NCBI GenBank assembly: GCA_963774555.1
Contig: CAVZFL010000001.1
Span: forward strand, 992,001 to 1,056,000
Direction: 5' to 3'
Length of the DNA stretch: 64,000 bases
Source of the DNA: VRUE01 sp963774555
Lineage (GTDB): Bacteria; Actinomycetota; Thermoleophilia; Solirubrobacterales; 70-9
The position numbers and the translations under genes were made by a program. The notes beneath the pieces are model-generated. The model saw only the letters and a program-made list of their open reading frames with translations, ran no database searches and was not told the origin of the DNA. Of the stretch, positions 34,102-45,458 are shown piece by piece; the first letter of the stretch is position 1; every line of letters starts with the position of its first letter.

Positions 34102-35466
34102 TCAGGCCCGTCGGCCCCAGGTCGCGGCGTTGCCGCGGCTTACGTGGATCACGCCCTGGAAGCCTTCGCGTTGGAGGATCGAGGCGGCTAGGCCGCTGCG
34201 CTTGCCTGCCTTGCAGATGGTGGCGATCGGGCGGTTGCGGGGGAGCTCGTCTAGGCGGTCGCGGAGCTGGGCGAAGGGGATGTGGATCGAGTCCGGGACG
34301 TGGCCTTCGGCGTACTCGGCCGCGCCCCGCACGTCGAGCACCTGCGGGCCGTCGGCGGAATCGAGGCGACGGGCCAGCTCGGCCAGGTCGATTGCCTCGA
34401 TCCGCTCCACCGGGCGGTCCTCGGCGCGCCAGGCGGTCATGCCGCCGCCGAGGAAGCCGCGCACGCGCAGGCCGACGGCGGCGAGCAGCTCGGCTGCCTC
34501 CAGCTCGTTGCCGTCGGAGGCGGCGACGACGAGCAGCTCGGCATCGACCGGAACCATCTCGGCGACCTTGGTGGCGAAGCCGGTGTCGTAGCCGGAGGCG
34601 CTGATCGAGCCCGGGATGTGGGCCTCGTCGAACTGCTCGTTGGTGCGCGAGTCGATCGCCAGGGCACCACCGGCGATCGCCGCCTCGAAGCCGTGCGGGG
34701 TCAGCTGCGTAGGGGAGGAGATCGATTCGACCAGCGGGCCGCGGTTGAGCGAGACGATGTGGGCGACGTTGGGTGGCTTGCTGCCGATCGTGGCGACCGC
34801 GTCCTCGACGAACTCGGCCTCGCTCTCGAAGCTGAGAGCGCGGTTGTGCCGCTTCTCGAAGCCGATCGTCGAGCAGGTCTTGAGGTCGATCCCGGAGCTG
34901 CCGCAGAGCGAGCCACCGAGGTGCCCCGGCCAGACCTCGCACTCCTCGGGCAGCGCCAGCAGGCGCTCGTGCAGGGAGCGGAAGATGTCGGCGGCACCCT
35001 CGCGGGGCTCGATCGCCAGGTCGGGGCGGGCGACGTCGCCGACGAAGAGGCAGTCGCCGCTGAGCACGGCCCAGGGGTCGTCGCCGCGGCCGGCGTCGCG
35101 CAGCAGGAAGGAGGTGTGCTCGGGTCGGTGGCCGGGCGTGTGGATCGCCTCGATGCTCGCTCCCGCGCCCAGCCCCAGCCGCCAGCCGTCGCCGAAGGCC
35201 TCGTGCGGGTACTCGGCTTCGGCCAGCTCGTGGACGTGGATCGTCGCGCCGGTGGCACGCGCCAGGCGGCCGTGGCCGGAGACGTGGTCGGCGTGGTTGT
35301 GGGTCTCCAGCACGTGCTCGATCCGTACCCCGTGCAGGCGGGCCAGGTGCAGATAGGGATCGATGTCCCACTGCGGATCGACCACCGCGGCGACCCCGGA
35401 CGCGGTGTCGCCGACCAGATAGGAGGCGCAGCCGAGGTCCTCGTGGATTATCTGGCGGAAGAGCAC
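34102..35466 (-). CDS. Metallo-beta-lactamase/tandem-rhodanese protein, persulfide dioxygenase-like
   Basis: A 454-aa protein. The N-terminal MBL domain has VLETHNHADHVSGHGRLARA (metal-binding HxHxDH), IEAIHTPGHRPEHTSF, VLSGDCLFVGDVARPDL and VWPGHLGGSLCG, the ETHE1/BLH persulfide dioxygenase signature. Two rhodanese domains follow. The first (about 265-350, AIDSRTNEQFDEAHIPGS) lacks a Cys at its active loop (VVAASDGNE). The second (about 365-454) keeps it (ICKAGKRSG). It probably oxidises glutathione- or low-molecular-thiol persulfide to sulfite and transfers sulfane sulfur, detoxifying sulfide. Divergent from acetyl-CoA synthetase. Confidence 0.85.
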   Translation of the reverse strand: MLFRQIIHEDLGCASYLVGDTASGVAAVVDPQWDIDPYLHLARLHGVRIEHVLETHNHADHVSGHGRLARATGATIHVHELAEAEYPHEAFGDGWRLGLGAGASIEAIHTPGHRPEHTSFLLRDAGRGDDPWAVLSGDCLFVGDVARPDLAIEPREGAADIFRSLHERLLALPEECEVWPGHLGGSLCGSSGIDLKTCSTIGFEKRHNRALSFESEAEFVEDAVATIGSKPPNVAHIVSLNRGPLVESISSPTQLTPHGFEAAIAGGALAIDSRTNEQFDEAHIPGSISASGYDTGFATKVAEMVPVDAELLVVAASDGNELEAAELLAAVGLRVRGFLGGGMTAWRAEDRPVERIEAIDLAELARRLDSADGPQVLDVRGAAEYAEGHVPDSIHIPFAQLRDRLDELPRNRPIATICKAGKRSGLAASILQREGFQGVIHVSRGNAATWGRRA

Positions 35467-35533
35467 CGGATCAGGGTAGCGATGGCCGAGCGGCTACCGT
35501 TTTGGTCTCGGGAAGAGCGAGGGAAGGAGCGGG

Positions 35534-37503
<1,970 letters not shown>

Positions 37504-37510
<7 letters not shown>

Positions 37511-38310
37511 GCGCGTTCGTCGACCATCCGCTCGACCGCGACCTCGAGTGCCTGCAGCTGCTCTTGGACCCCGCGCAGCTCGCGAAGGGCGATCTCCTCC
37601 GCTGAGGCTTGCTCACTCTCCAACTCCTCCTCGATCTCGGCGATTTCGGGGCTGAGGAAGCGCTGGGCGAAGGCGCCGGTGAGCAGGGCGACGAAGCCGA
37701 TGCCGATGATCAGGATCGCCACCGAGACGATTTCGCCGCCGGTCGTGGTCGGGTAGATGTCGGAGCCGAGCGTGGTCATCGTCGTCACCGCCCAGTAGAT
37801 CCCCTGCCAGTCGTTGAGGTGCTGGCTGTGCTTCTCGAAGGCGACGAAGAGGGCGCCGCCGCCGATCGTGGTGAGGAAGGCGAGGAACATCGCGTAGTGC
37901 AGCCCCTGCAGCGAGAAGACCTCGCGCGAGAGCTGGGCCAGGCGCAGCAGCCTGGTCAATCGCAGCAGCCGCAGTACGCGCAGGCCCTGCAGGCCGGCCG
38001 GCAGGATCGGCGGGGTGAAGAAGACGAGGAACGGGTCGAGCGGGTGATGACGCAGCCAGAGCCGCCGGTTCGGCACCACAACCATCATCACCACCAGCTC
38101 GATCGCGAAGGCACTCCAGGTGACCCAGTTGAGCACGTGGGCGACGTCCTCCAGCCCGCCCCCCGGGTGCGACTCGCTGATCGCCACCATCGGCAGCGTC
38201 AGCGCCGCCGCGATCAGCATCGGCGTGTTGAGGATTTCCGCCACCCGCGTGCTGCGGGCGTCCATCCCGGGTGGGTAGGCGACGGGCTTCGCCTCTGCTT
38301 CGGCAGCCAT
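37504..38310 (-). CDS. Voltage-gated ion channel (potassium-channel family) with atypical filter
   Basis: A 268-aa six-helix channel. S4 has regularly spaced arginines (GLRVLRLLRLTRLLRLAQLS, about residues 109-128), S5 LHYAMFLAFLTTIGGGALFV, pore helix and filter IYWAVTTMTTLGSDIYPTT (about 171-189), and S6 SVAILIIGIGFVALLTGAFA. A cytoplasmic coiled coil follows (EIAEIEEELESEQASAEEIA). Potassium channels normally show TVGYGD; here it is T-L-G-S-D, losing the Tyr-Gly pair, so ion selectivity may differ. Otherwise the fold is complete. Confidence 0.85.
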
Positions 38311-38367
38311 CCGGGTCTGTTTCGACGCCCGCCCGCTTGTGCCTACCCCGCGGTTCCCTGTCTGGCG

Positions 38368-38769
38368 CTAGTCAGCCCACCAGTCGCGCTGGCCTTCGAC
38401 GTCTTCGCGCGGAGACTCGCCGAGGTTGGGCGCGCCGATGACGAGGATCTCGAGGCCCTCCGGCCCGGCCTCGTAGCCCCGCCACGTACCGGGCGGGACG
38501 CGCACCGCGTCCCATTCCTCGAGCTCGACGATCTCGTCGTCGAGCTTCATCCGCCCGCTGCCGCGCAGGACCACGTAAACCTCCTCCTGCGTCTTGTGCG
38601 TGTGACCGTAGGGAAAGCGATAGTTGGGCGGGACGCGCTGGTAGCTCAGGCCGGATCTCTCGAGCTCGAGAGATCCGGTCGCCAGGCGGAACTCCAGGTC
38701 CGGCGCGCCGTCGAAATTGGACCCGAGGTCCTCCAGATCCTCCTTGAGGTTCCTGAGAGTGAACCGCAC
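38368..38769 (-). CDS. Cupin-domain protein
   Basis: A 133-aa single-cupin protein. Motif 1 is GHTHKTQEEVYVVLRGSGRM (His, His, Glu metal ligands) and motif 2 is AVRVPPGTWRGYEAGPEGLE. The second-motif His is replaced (TWRG), so metal binding may use other residues. No enzyme type can be named. Single gene. From 38,770 to 39,009 I see only a short GCCTC/GAGGC hairpin. Confidence 0.8.
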   Translation of the reverse strand: MRFTLRNLKEDLEDLGSNFDGAPDLEFRLATGSLELERSGLSYQRVPPNYRFPYGHTHKTQEEVYVVLRGSGRMKLDDEIVELEEWDAVRVPPGTWRGYEAGPEGLEILVIGAPNLGESPREDVEGQRDWWAD

Positions 38770-39009
38770 GGCGCAAGCCTACGGCGCCGCGCCACCGTAG
38801 TGCCTCGCGCGTGAGGCCTGTGGATCGCGCTGAGGGCCATTGGGGGCGAGCGAGACCTGGGTTCACGCGATAGCCTGGCCGCGAATGGGAGCATTGGTTT
38901 GGACTAAAAGGGGTGTGCGTAGCGGAGGATTGAGCAGCAGGAGCGGCTCTTTGACGGTGCACGCCGGCTACTCGATGCCTCGATCTCTTGCAGCAGGAGC
39001 GCTGTCCAG

Positions 39010-39783
39010 TTGAATTCCGCGGCCGTCGTATGTGTGGATTGCGGCGCAGGCAACCCGGACACCAACGCCTACTGCGGTGATTGTGGGCTGCGGATCGTCA
39101 GGCGCGGCGACGGCGTAACACTCCATCCGGGCTTCAAGGGCCCGCGACGCTTGCTCGTCGCCAGCAGCGCGGTTTTCGCCGTGAGCGCGGTGATCGCAGC
39201 AGCGGCATTCTTGTTGATTCAGGCATCGGATCCGGTAGGCCTGGGGCTGGGCTTCGGCGGACCCATCGTCAACATGCTGCTCGATGCGGCCAACGTCACC
39301 TCAGTCCACACACCCGGTTCCTCGAGCGATGCCGTGTCGTTTCTGCTGGTCGGCACGTTTTTGCTGGCATCGCTGCTGGCGATCGCGAGTGTCGTCTCTG
39401 GCGTAGCTGGCGGAATCTGGCTGCTGGCGCGCTGGAGAGACAGCGAGGGACCCGCTCGCGTCGGGACCGCGGTGGCAGAGACAGGTCGCAAGGGCCTGGA
39501 GGACGCGCACAGACTGGGCGCCAAGGGCTTGGAAAAGGCCAGGCCGAAGCTCGCAGAGACCGCCGAGCGCTCACGGGCGGCGGCGGAACAGGCGAGAGAT
39601 AGCGCTGCCGAGCGGTATGAGGACGCGAAGCCCGTCGTTCGCCGAGTCGCCCGTGAAGGTCGAATGACGTTCAACGAGGAGGTGGCCCCCCGCGTTTCCA
39701 CCGGCATTCGCAAGGGAACCGCGCTGGGTCGTGAGTGGATCAGGTCTCGCCGGGACAAGGGCCGCGATGGATCCGGCGGTTGA
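39010..39783 (+). CDS. Zinc-ribbon membrane protein with long helical tail
   Basis: A 257-aa protein from TTG 39010 (no strong ribosome site). Zinc ribbon CVDCGAGNPDTNAYCGDCGL at the N-terminus, two membrane helices (VASSAVFAVSAVIAAAAFLL and VSFLLVGTFLLASLLAIASV extending through GVAGGIWLLA) separated by a Ser/Gly-rich outer loop. A charged helical tail with repeated Ala-Glu-Arg stretches (RPKLAETAERSRAAAEQARD) follows. It has the same zinc-ribbon-then-membrane design as the 823 gene. No function is known to me. Confidence 0.75.
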   Translation: MNSAAVVCVDCGAGNPDTNAYCGDCGLRIVRRGDGVTLHPGFKGPRRLLVASSAVFAVSAVIAAAAFLLIQASDPVGLGLGFGGPIVNMLLDAANVTSVHTPGSSSDAVSFLLVGTFLLASLLAIASVVSGVAGGIWLLARWRDSEGPARVGTAVAETGRKGLEDAHRLGAKGLEKARPKLAETAERSRAAAEQARDSAAERYEDAKPVVRRVAREGRMTFNEEVAPRVSTGIRKGTALGREWIRSRRDKGRDGSGG

Positions 39784-39882
39784 GCAGGAGGGCAGAACAC
39801 CTGCCTCCTTCGCCAGGCGCCGCTTTTCCCGGCGGCTTCGTACCATGGTCTGGCAATCAACCGACCAGGAGACGCTTCCTAG

Positions 39883-41306
<1,424 letters not shown>

Positions 41307-41310
<4 letters not shown>

Positions 41311-42344
41311 AGGAGCTCGACCGGGCTGCCGTGGTAGCCGGCACGGGCCAGTCGGCGCTCTTCGCCGCCCGGCCAGAGGGTCAGGTGCAGGTCGGCGCGG
41401 TCGTCGTTGGGCTCCATCCGCAGCCAGGCGAGGGGGGCGTCGGCGTCGGCGCGCTCGCCGGCTTCGCGGATGCAGTCGAAGAGCGCCGTGCGTTCCGTGT
41501 CGCTCAGGTACTGGCTGACGATCGAGTGGTAGATCACGGTGGCCTCGCCCGGCGTCCGCTCGGCGAGCATGCGTCGGGCCCAGGGGCCGGCGGCCTCGCG
41601 GTCGAGCACGACGGGCATCTCCTCGGCGACTTCGAGCGCGGCCTGCATGCGGGCGATCCGATCGCGCTGATCGGGCCAGATATAGGTGAGCAGGGTGAGG
41701 CGGCCCTCGTCGCTGGTCGGGTCGATCGGGGCCGCGTCGCAACCGCTGCGGCTGGCAATCTCGACGCAAGATGGGACGGTGGCCGGCTGCTTCCCGTCGA
41801 GCTCGATCTCGAGCTCGACGGGTGAGTCGTCCGGCCCCCACGAGAAGCCGTTCGCCCGGTATCGGTAGCGATCCCAGCGCAGGTTGAGGCCGGCGCTGGC
41901 GCCGATCTCCAGCAGCCGCAGCGGCAGCTGGGTCTCGCCGGCCACGGCGACGAAGCCGAAGAGAAGCGCGGCGCAGCGACCGACCTCGTTCGTCTGCACG
42001 GGACGCTCGAGCGAGTCGCGAAGCTCGGTGGCGTTGCGCCGCAGGGTCTGTCGCAGCTGCTCCCACGCCTCCGTCACGCGGCCCTCGCGGTAGGCGCGCG
42101 CAAGGTCGGGCTCTCGGTCGGTCAGGACCAGCCGGTTGACGGCGCCCAGCAGGCGAAGGCCGAGGACCGAGAACCGGGGGTCGCTCTCATGGCCGCGCAG
42201 GATCTCCCAGCTCGGCCCAAGCGCCTCGACGTCCTTGGTCGCCCGTTCCAGCAGTCCCGCATAGAGCGGCGAGCCGATCATCCGGCAGGCGTCCGCCTGC
42301 CACTGCAGCTGCGCCGCGATCGCCACCTGCGCCGTCTCGGTCAT
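41307..42344 (-). CDS. DUF2332 family protein
   Basis: A 345-aa protein: QLQWQADACRMIGSPLYAGL, TNEVGRCAALLFGFVAVAGE, LRLLEIGASAGLNLRWDRYR, TVIYHSIVSQYLSDTERTAL and WLRMEPNDDRADLHLTLWPG. The LxxLEIGASAGLNL element looks like a nucleotide or SAM-binding glycine loop, but no activity is known for this actinobacterial family. The start lies about 40 bases after the structured region and tRNA on the same strand, so it may be read through from them. Confidence 0.85.
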
Positions 42345-42382
42345 AGAGCGGATTCTAAGAAGCGACTGGCTCTAGAGACGAC

Positions 42383-42500
42383 AAGACCCGCCGGAGCGGG
42401 TCGAGTCTAGGTTCGTGGCGGGGAACCACCCCGCGGTGCCTTCAGATGGCCGACAACCAATCCTCCTCAGGCTACCACCTGACTCGACCGCTCTTTTGGG
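42383..42500. ncRNA. Structured non-coding region next to the tRNA, strand uncertain
   Basis: A long closing stem joins 42,394-42,407 (GAGCGGGTCGAGTC) to 42,481-42,493 (GACTCGACCGCTC) with one bulged base. Inside is a 6-bp hairpin (GCGGGG-AACCA-CCCCGC, 42,418-42,434). A second hairpin, GACCCGC-CGGA-GCGGGTC at 42,385-42,402, shares bases with the closing stem, so the two cannot form together. On the plus strand the closing stem is followed by TTTT, as in a terminator. On the minus strand the region would be a leader for the DUF2332 gene. It carries an 11-base match complementary to the tRNA anticodon arm. No known RNA family fits. Confidence 0.45.
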
Positions 42501-42506
42501 TTTCTG

Positions 42507-42595
42507 CGGAGAGCGCCGGACTCGAACCGGATCCGATGGTTCGTCGGACAGATTGGTTGTCAACCAACTGAAGACACCCGTCTTCGTCACCCTCC
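42507..42595 (-). tRNA. Unusual tRNA with 8/4 acceptor/T-stem, long variable arm, anticodon GAC
   Basis: Every base fits a cloverleaf. Acceptor GGAGGGTG pairs with CGCTCTCC over 8 bp (two G-U). Linker AC. D stem GAAGAC/GTCTTC, 6 bp with a four-base GGGT loop. Anticodon stem GTTGG/CCAAT around TTGACAA, so the anticodon at positions 34-36 is GAC. Variable arm GTCCGA/TCGGAT, 6 bp. T stem CCGG/CCGG, 4 bp around TTCGAGT. Discriminator G; CCA not encoded. A 7/5 fold would leave a T-C mismatch. The long variable arm and G73 suggest serine identity, while GAC would read valine codons. The 8/4 form is known from allo-tRNAs and some Ser, His, Cys and Sec tRNAs. Confidence 0.7.
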
Positions 42596-42688
42596 TGCCG
42601 GTGATGCTAGTGGCGAAAACGCGCCTTCCTGGTGCCTCTGCCGAGTCGTCACAGCTATGTGACAGGAGCTTAATTTGGCGACGCCCGA

Positions 42689-42709
42689 AATTAGTTTGCT
42701 AGACTAATT
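42689..42709 (+). promoter_or_regulatory. MarR-type operator
   Basis: AATTAG and CTAATT are inverted arms around TTTGCTAGA, 15 bases before the MarR ATG. The spacing and AT-rich arms fit a MarR-family box overlapping its own promoter. There is no Shine-Dalgarno after it, so the message is probably leaderless. Confidence 0.5.
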
Positions 42710-42723
42710 ACCTAGGCTAATCA

Positions 42724-43182
42724 ATGCACGCAGGCACTCCTGACATCACCCTCCCCGATTCGGCCGCGAGGCTGCGGATGGCGATCGTGCGCACCGCCAG
42801 GCGGTTGCGGCAGGAGGCGACGGGGGCGGGGGGCAGCGAGCTGACGCCGACCGCGGTGGCGGCGCTGGCGACGGTGGAGCGGCACGGGCCGCTGACGCCC
42901 AGCGAGCTGGCCCAGATCGAGCGGATCAAGCGACCGACGGCGACGCGCACCCTGCGCGTCCTGCTCGAGGCCGGCCTGGTCGACCGGGCACCCGACCCGG
43001 CCGACGGGCGCAGCGCCTTGATCAGCCTCAACGCCGCCGGCCGCGAGCGCCTGCGGCGCCTGCGCGGCCGCAAGAACGCCTACCTGGCGCGGCGCATGCG
43101 CGAGCTTCCCGCCGAGGACCTGCGCACCCTCGAGCGCGCCGCCGAGATCCTCGAGGGGATCCTCGAGCGGGAGGAGCGGTGA
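42724..43182 (+). CDS. MarR-family transcriptional regulator
   Basis: A 152-aa winged-helix regulator: RLRMAIVRTARRLRQEATG, LTPTAVAALATVERHGPLTP, SELAQIERIKRPTATRTLRV (recognition helix), LLEAGLVDRAPDPADGRSAL with the wing, and a C-terminal dimer helix. It is translationally coupled to an MFS exporter (GTG 43179), the usual repressor-efflux pair, so it probably senses the exporter's substrate and represses both through the upstream operator. Confidence 0.9.
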   Translation: MHAGTPDITLPDSAARLRMAIVRTARRLRQEATGAGGSELTPTAVAALATVERHGPLTPSELAQIERIKRPTATRTLRVLLEAGLVDRAPDPADGRSALISLNAAGRERLRRLRGRKNAYLARRMRELPAEDLRTLERAAEILEGILEREER

Positions 43183-44447
43183 GCGCCGGCTTGCGGCGCA
43201 GCTTCGACTCCCTCGCCGTTCCCAACTACCGTCGCTACTTCGCCGGTCAGCTGGTCTCGCTCTCGGGCAACTGGATGCAGACGGTCGCCGCGCTCTGGCT
43301 GATCCTCAGCCTCACCGGCAGCGGCGTCGCCGTCGGCCTGACCACGGCTCTGCAGTTCCTGCCAATGCTGCTCTTCGGCGCCTGGGGCGGCCTGCTCGCC
43401 GACCGCTTCTCCAAGCGCCGCCTGCTGATCGTGACCCAGGCGCTGATGGCGCTGCCGGCGATCGGTCTCTTCGCCGTCACCGAGGCCGGCGTCGTCGCCC
43501 CCTGGATGATCTTCCTCGCCGTGCTGGCGATGGGCGCGGTCAACTCGGTCGACAACCCGACCCGGCAGAGCTTCGTGATCGAGATGGTCGGCCCGGACCG
43601 GGTCGTCAACGCGGTCAGCCTCAACAGCGTCATCGTTCAGTCGGCGCGGATCGTCGGCCCCGCCCTCGCCGGCATCCTGATCGCCGGCATCGGCGTCGGC
43701 CCCTGCTTCGCCGTCAACGCGCTCACCTTCGTGGTGATGATCTTCGCCCTCCGGGGGATGGACCCGGCGCAGCTGCGCAGCGGGCCGCGGGCGGAGCGGG
43801 AGCGCGGCGCGATCCGGGCCGGCCTGCGCTACGTGCGGGCGACCCCGGAGCTGGCGGTGCCGCTGGCGCTGATGGCGTTGGTCGGCACCTTCGGCTTCAA
43901 CTTCCAGGTGATCCTGCCGCTGCTGGCGCGGTTCAGCTTCGGCGGCGGCGCCGGCGTCTACGCAGCGCTGGTCTCGGCGATGGCGGTCGGCTCGGTGGCC
44001 GGCGCCCTGGCGACCGGTTCGCACGGCCGCACCGGGCCGCGGCTGATCGCCGGTGCGGCGCTGGCCTTCGGCGGCGCCGCCCTGCTCGCCGCGGCGGCGC
44101 CGGGGATGGCGGTTGAGCTCGCGGCCCTGGTCGCCCTCGGCGCCGCCTCGGTCACCTTCGCCGCCACGATCAACTCATCGCTGCAGCTGGCGGTCGCCCC
44201 CCACATGCGCGGCCGCGTGATGGCGCTCTACTCGGTCGTCTTCCTCGGCTCGACCCCGATCGGCGGCCCGCTCGCCGGCTGGCTCTCGCAGGCCTACAGC
44301 CCACGGGCGGCGCTGCTGCTCGCCGCCTCGGCCGGGCTCTCAGCCGCGTGGGCCGGGCACGTCGCGCTGGGCCGGTTGCCGCGGCCGGCGAGCCAGAACA
44401 GCGCTGCGAAGACGGCCAGCCCGAGGACGTTGAGCACCAGCTTGTAG
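43179..44447 (+). CDS. MFS efflux transporter, EntS-like
   Basis: A 422-aa transporter with twelve membrane helices. N-terminus FDSLAVPNYRRYFAGQLVSL, loop 2-3 GGLLADRFSKRRLLIVTQAL, helix 5 SVDNPTRQSFVIEMVGPDRV, and RGRVMALYSVVFLGSTPIGG in the second half. These are motifs of the EntS/proton-drug exporter subgroup. The last 40 residues (GRLPRPASQNSAAKTASPRT) run into sequence that is antisense to the downstream permease, so the natural C-terminus may be shorter. Regulated with the MarR gene. Confidence 0.9.
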   Translation: MSAGLRRSFDSLAVPNYRRYFAGQLVSLSGNWMQTVAALWLILSLTGSGVAVGLTTALQFLPMLLFGAWGGLLADRFSKRRLLIVTQALMALPAIGLFAVTEAGVVAPWMIFLAVLAMGAVNSVDNPTRQSFVIEMVGPDRVVNAVSLNSVIVQSARIVGPALAGILIAGIGVGPCFAVNALTFVVMIFALRGMDPAQLRSGPRAERERGAIRAGLRYVRATPELAVPLALMALVGTFGFNFQVILPLLARFSFGGGAGVYAALVSAMAVGSVAGALATGSHGRTGPRLIAGAALAFGGAALLAAAAPGMAVELAALVALGAASVTFAATINSSLQLAVAPHMRGRVMALYSVVFLGSTPIGGPLAGWLSQAYSPRAALLLAASAGLSAAWAGHVALGRLPRPASQNSAAKTASPRTLSTSL

Positions 44448-45424
44448 TCGAGCTGGACCGAGCCGAAGATGTCGTCCCGGCTGGGACGGGTGGTCGGGAT
44501 CAGGTCCGCGGCGCTGAACAGAGCGTCGACCGCGAGCGCGGCGAGGATCATCGTCAGCAGCATCAGGGCGACGATCCGCGCCGTGAAGGGCCAGCCGTAG
44601 TACTTGCGGTAGATCGCCACGATTGGCAGCACGATCAGGTCGGCGAAGATGAACGCCATCACCCCGGCGAAGCTGATCCCGCCCGACCAGAGCACGGCGG
44701 CGAGGGGGATGTTGCCGACCGAGCAGACGAAGCTGAGCACGGCGATCAGGGGCCCGACGATGACGTTCTCCAGCGCGTTCAGCCAGCCGGGCGCGCCGCT
44801 GATGAAGAGGCCGTTGAAGAAGTCGTTGCCGAGCAAGCCGATGAAGCCGGCGAGCAGGAAGCCAACGCCGATCTCCTTCCAGAGCATGCTCCAGTCGCCG
44901 CGGAAGTTGACCGCGACCGCGGTCCAGCCCCGGCTCTGCTCGTGCTGGTGCCCGGCGTCGGCCTCCTGGGCGTGGCCGCGCGCCTCCTCCTCCAGCCGCG
45001 GTGAGACGAAGGCGCGCAGCAGCACGGTCATCAGCACGATCATCAGGATGCCGCCGACGTACTCGGCGAGCGTGAACTGCCAGCCGATCAGCACCCAGAG
45101 CACCAGCCCCAGCTCCCAGACGAGGTTGGTCGAGGCAAACTGGAAGGCGAGCGCCGAGGCCGCCGAGGCGCCCTTCTGGAAGAGGCTCTTGGCGATCGCG
45201 ATCGCCGCGTAGGAGCAGGAGGAGGAGGCCGCCCCGAGGCCGGTGGCCCAGGCGATCGGTCTCGGCCCGCTGCCGGCCATCGTCGCCTCGATCCGCTCGC
45301 GGGGCACCCGGGCCTGGACGATGGCCGAGATCGCGAAGCCGAGCACGAGCGCCCACCAGACCTCGTAGGCCATCAGCAAGGACTGCTTCAGCCCCTCGGC
45401 GATGGTGCTCAGAACGTCGGCCAT
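44294..45424 (-). CDS. UPF0718/DUF318-type permease
   Basis: About 376 aa. Eight or more membrane helices in two halves, each with the SC...S.A.A signature: GLGAASSSCSYAAIAIAKSL in the first half and LSFVCSVGNIPLAAVLWSGG in the second. A cytoplasmic His-containing loop separates them (EEEARGHAQEADAGHQHEQS). The family includes ArsP-type exporters and thiol- or metal-linked permeases. The start at 45424 (ADVLSTIAEGLKQSLLMAYE) is chosen over a longer form that would cross the upstream palindrome. The C-terminal tail overlaps the MFS gene by 154 bp antisense. Confidence 0.85.
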   Translation of the reverse strand: MADVLSTIAEGLKQSLLMAYEVWWALVLGFAISAIVQARVPRERIEATMAGSGPRPIAWATGLGAASSSCSYAAIAIAKSLFQKGASAASALAFQFASTNLVWELGLVLWVLIGWQFTLAEYVGGILMIVLMTVLLRAFVSPRLEEEARGHAQEADAGHQHEQSRGWTAVAVNFRGDWSMLWKEIGVGFLLAGFIGLLGNDFFNGLFISGAPGWLNALENVIVGPLIAVLSFVCSVGNIPLAAVLWSGGISFAGVMAFIFADLIVLPIVAIYRKYYGWPFTARIVALMLLTMILAALAVDALFSAADLIPTTRPSRDDIFGSVQLDYKLVLNVLGLAVFAALFWLAGRGNRPSATCPAHAAESPAEAASSSAARGL

Positions 45425-45438
45425 GGGGAGACCGTAGC

Positions 45439-45455
45439 ATACCCCCGGGGGGTAT
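45439..45455. promoter_or_regulatory. CsoR/CstR-like operator
   Basis: ATACCCCCGGGGGGTAT is a perfect 8-1-8 palindrome, 15 bases upstream of the permease start. C-tract/G-tract palindromes flanked by TA are the binding sites of the CsoR-RcnR-CstR-FrmR family, which respond to copper, nickel, persulfide or formaldehyde. No such regulator gene is in the window. Confidence 0.55.
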
Positions 45456-45458
45456 CGA

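Noticed and set aside
39784..39882. SAH riboswitch before ahcY
   Set aside because: The short leader has small hairpins but not the conserved core of the SAH-responsive RNA.
42383..42500. The structured region as a T-box riboswitch
   Set aside because: There is a GGGTGG stretch on the minus strand, but no complete T-box sequence (AGGGTGGNACCGCG) and no aminoacyl-tRNA synthetase or amino-acid gene downstream.
42507..42595. The tRNA as a selenocysteine tRNA
   Set aside because: The D arm and variable arm are SelC-like, but the anticodon is GAC rather than TCA and the acceptor branch is 12 bp, not the 13 bp of bacterial tRNA-Sec.
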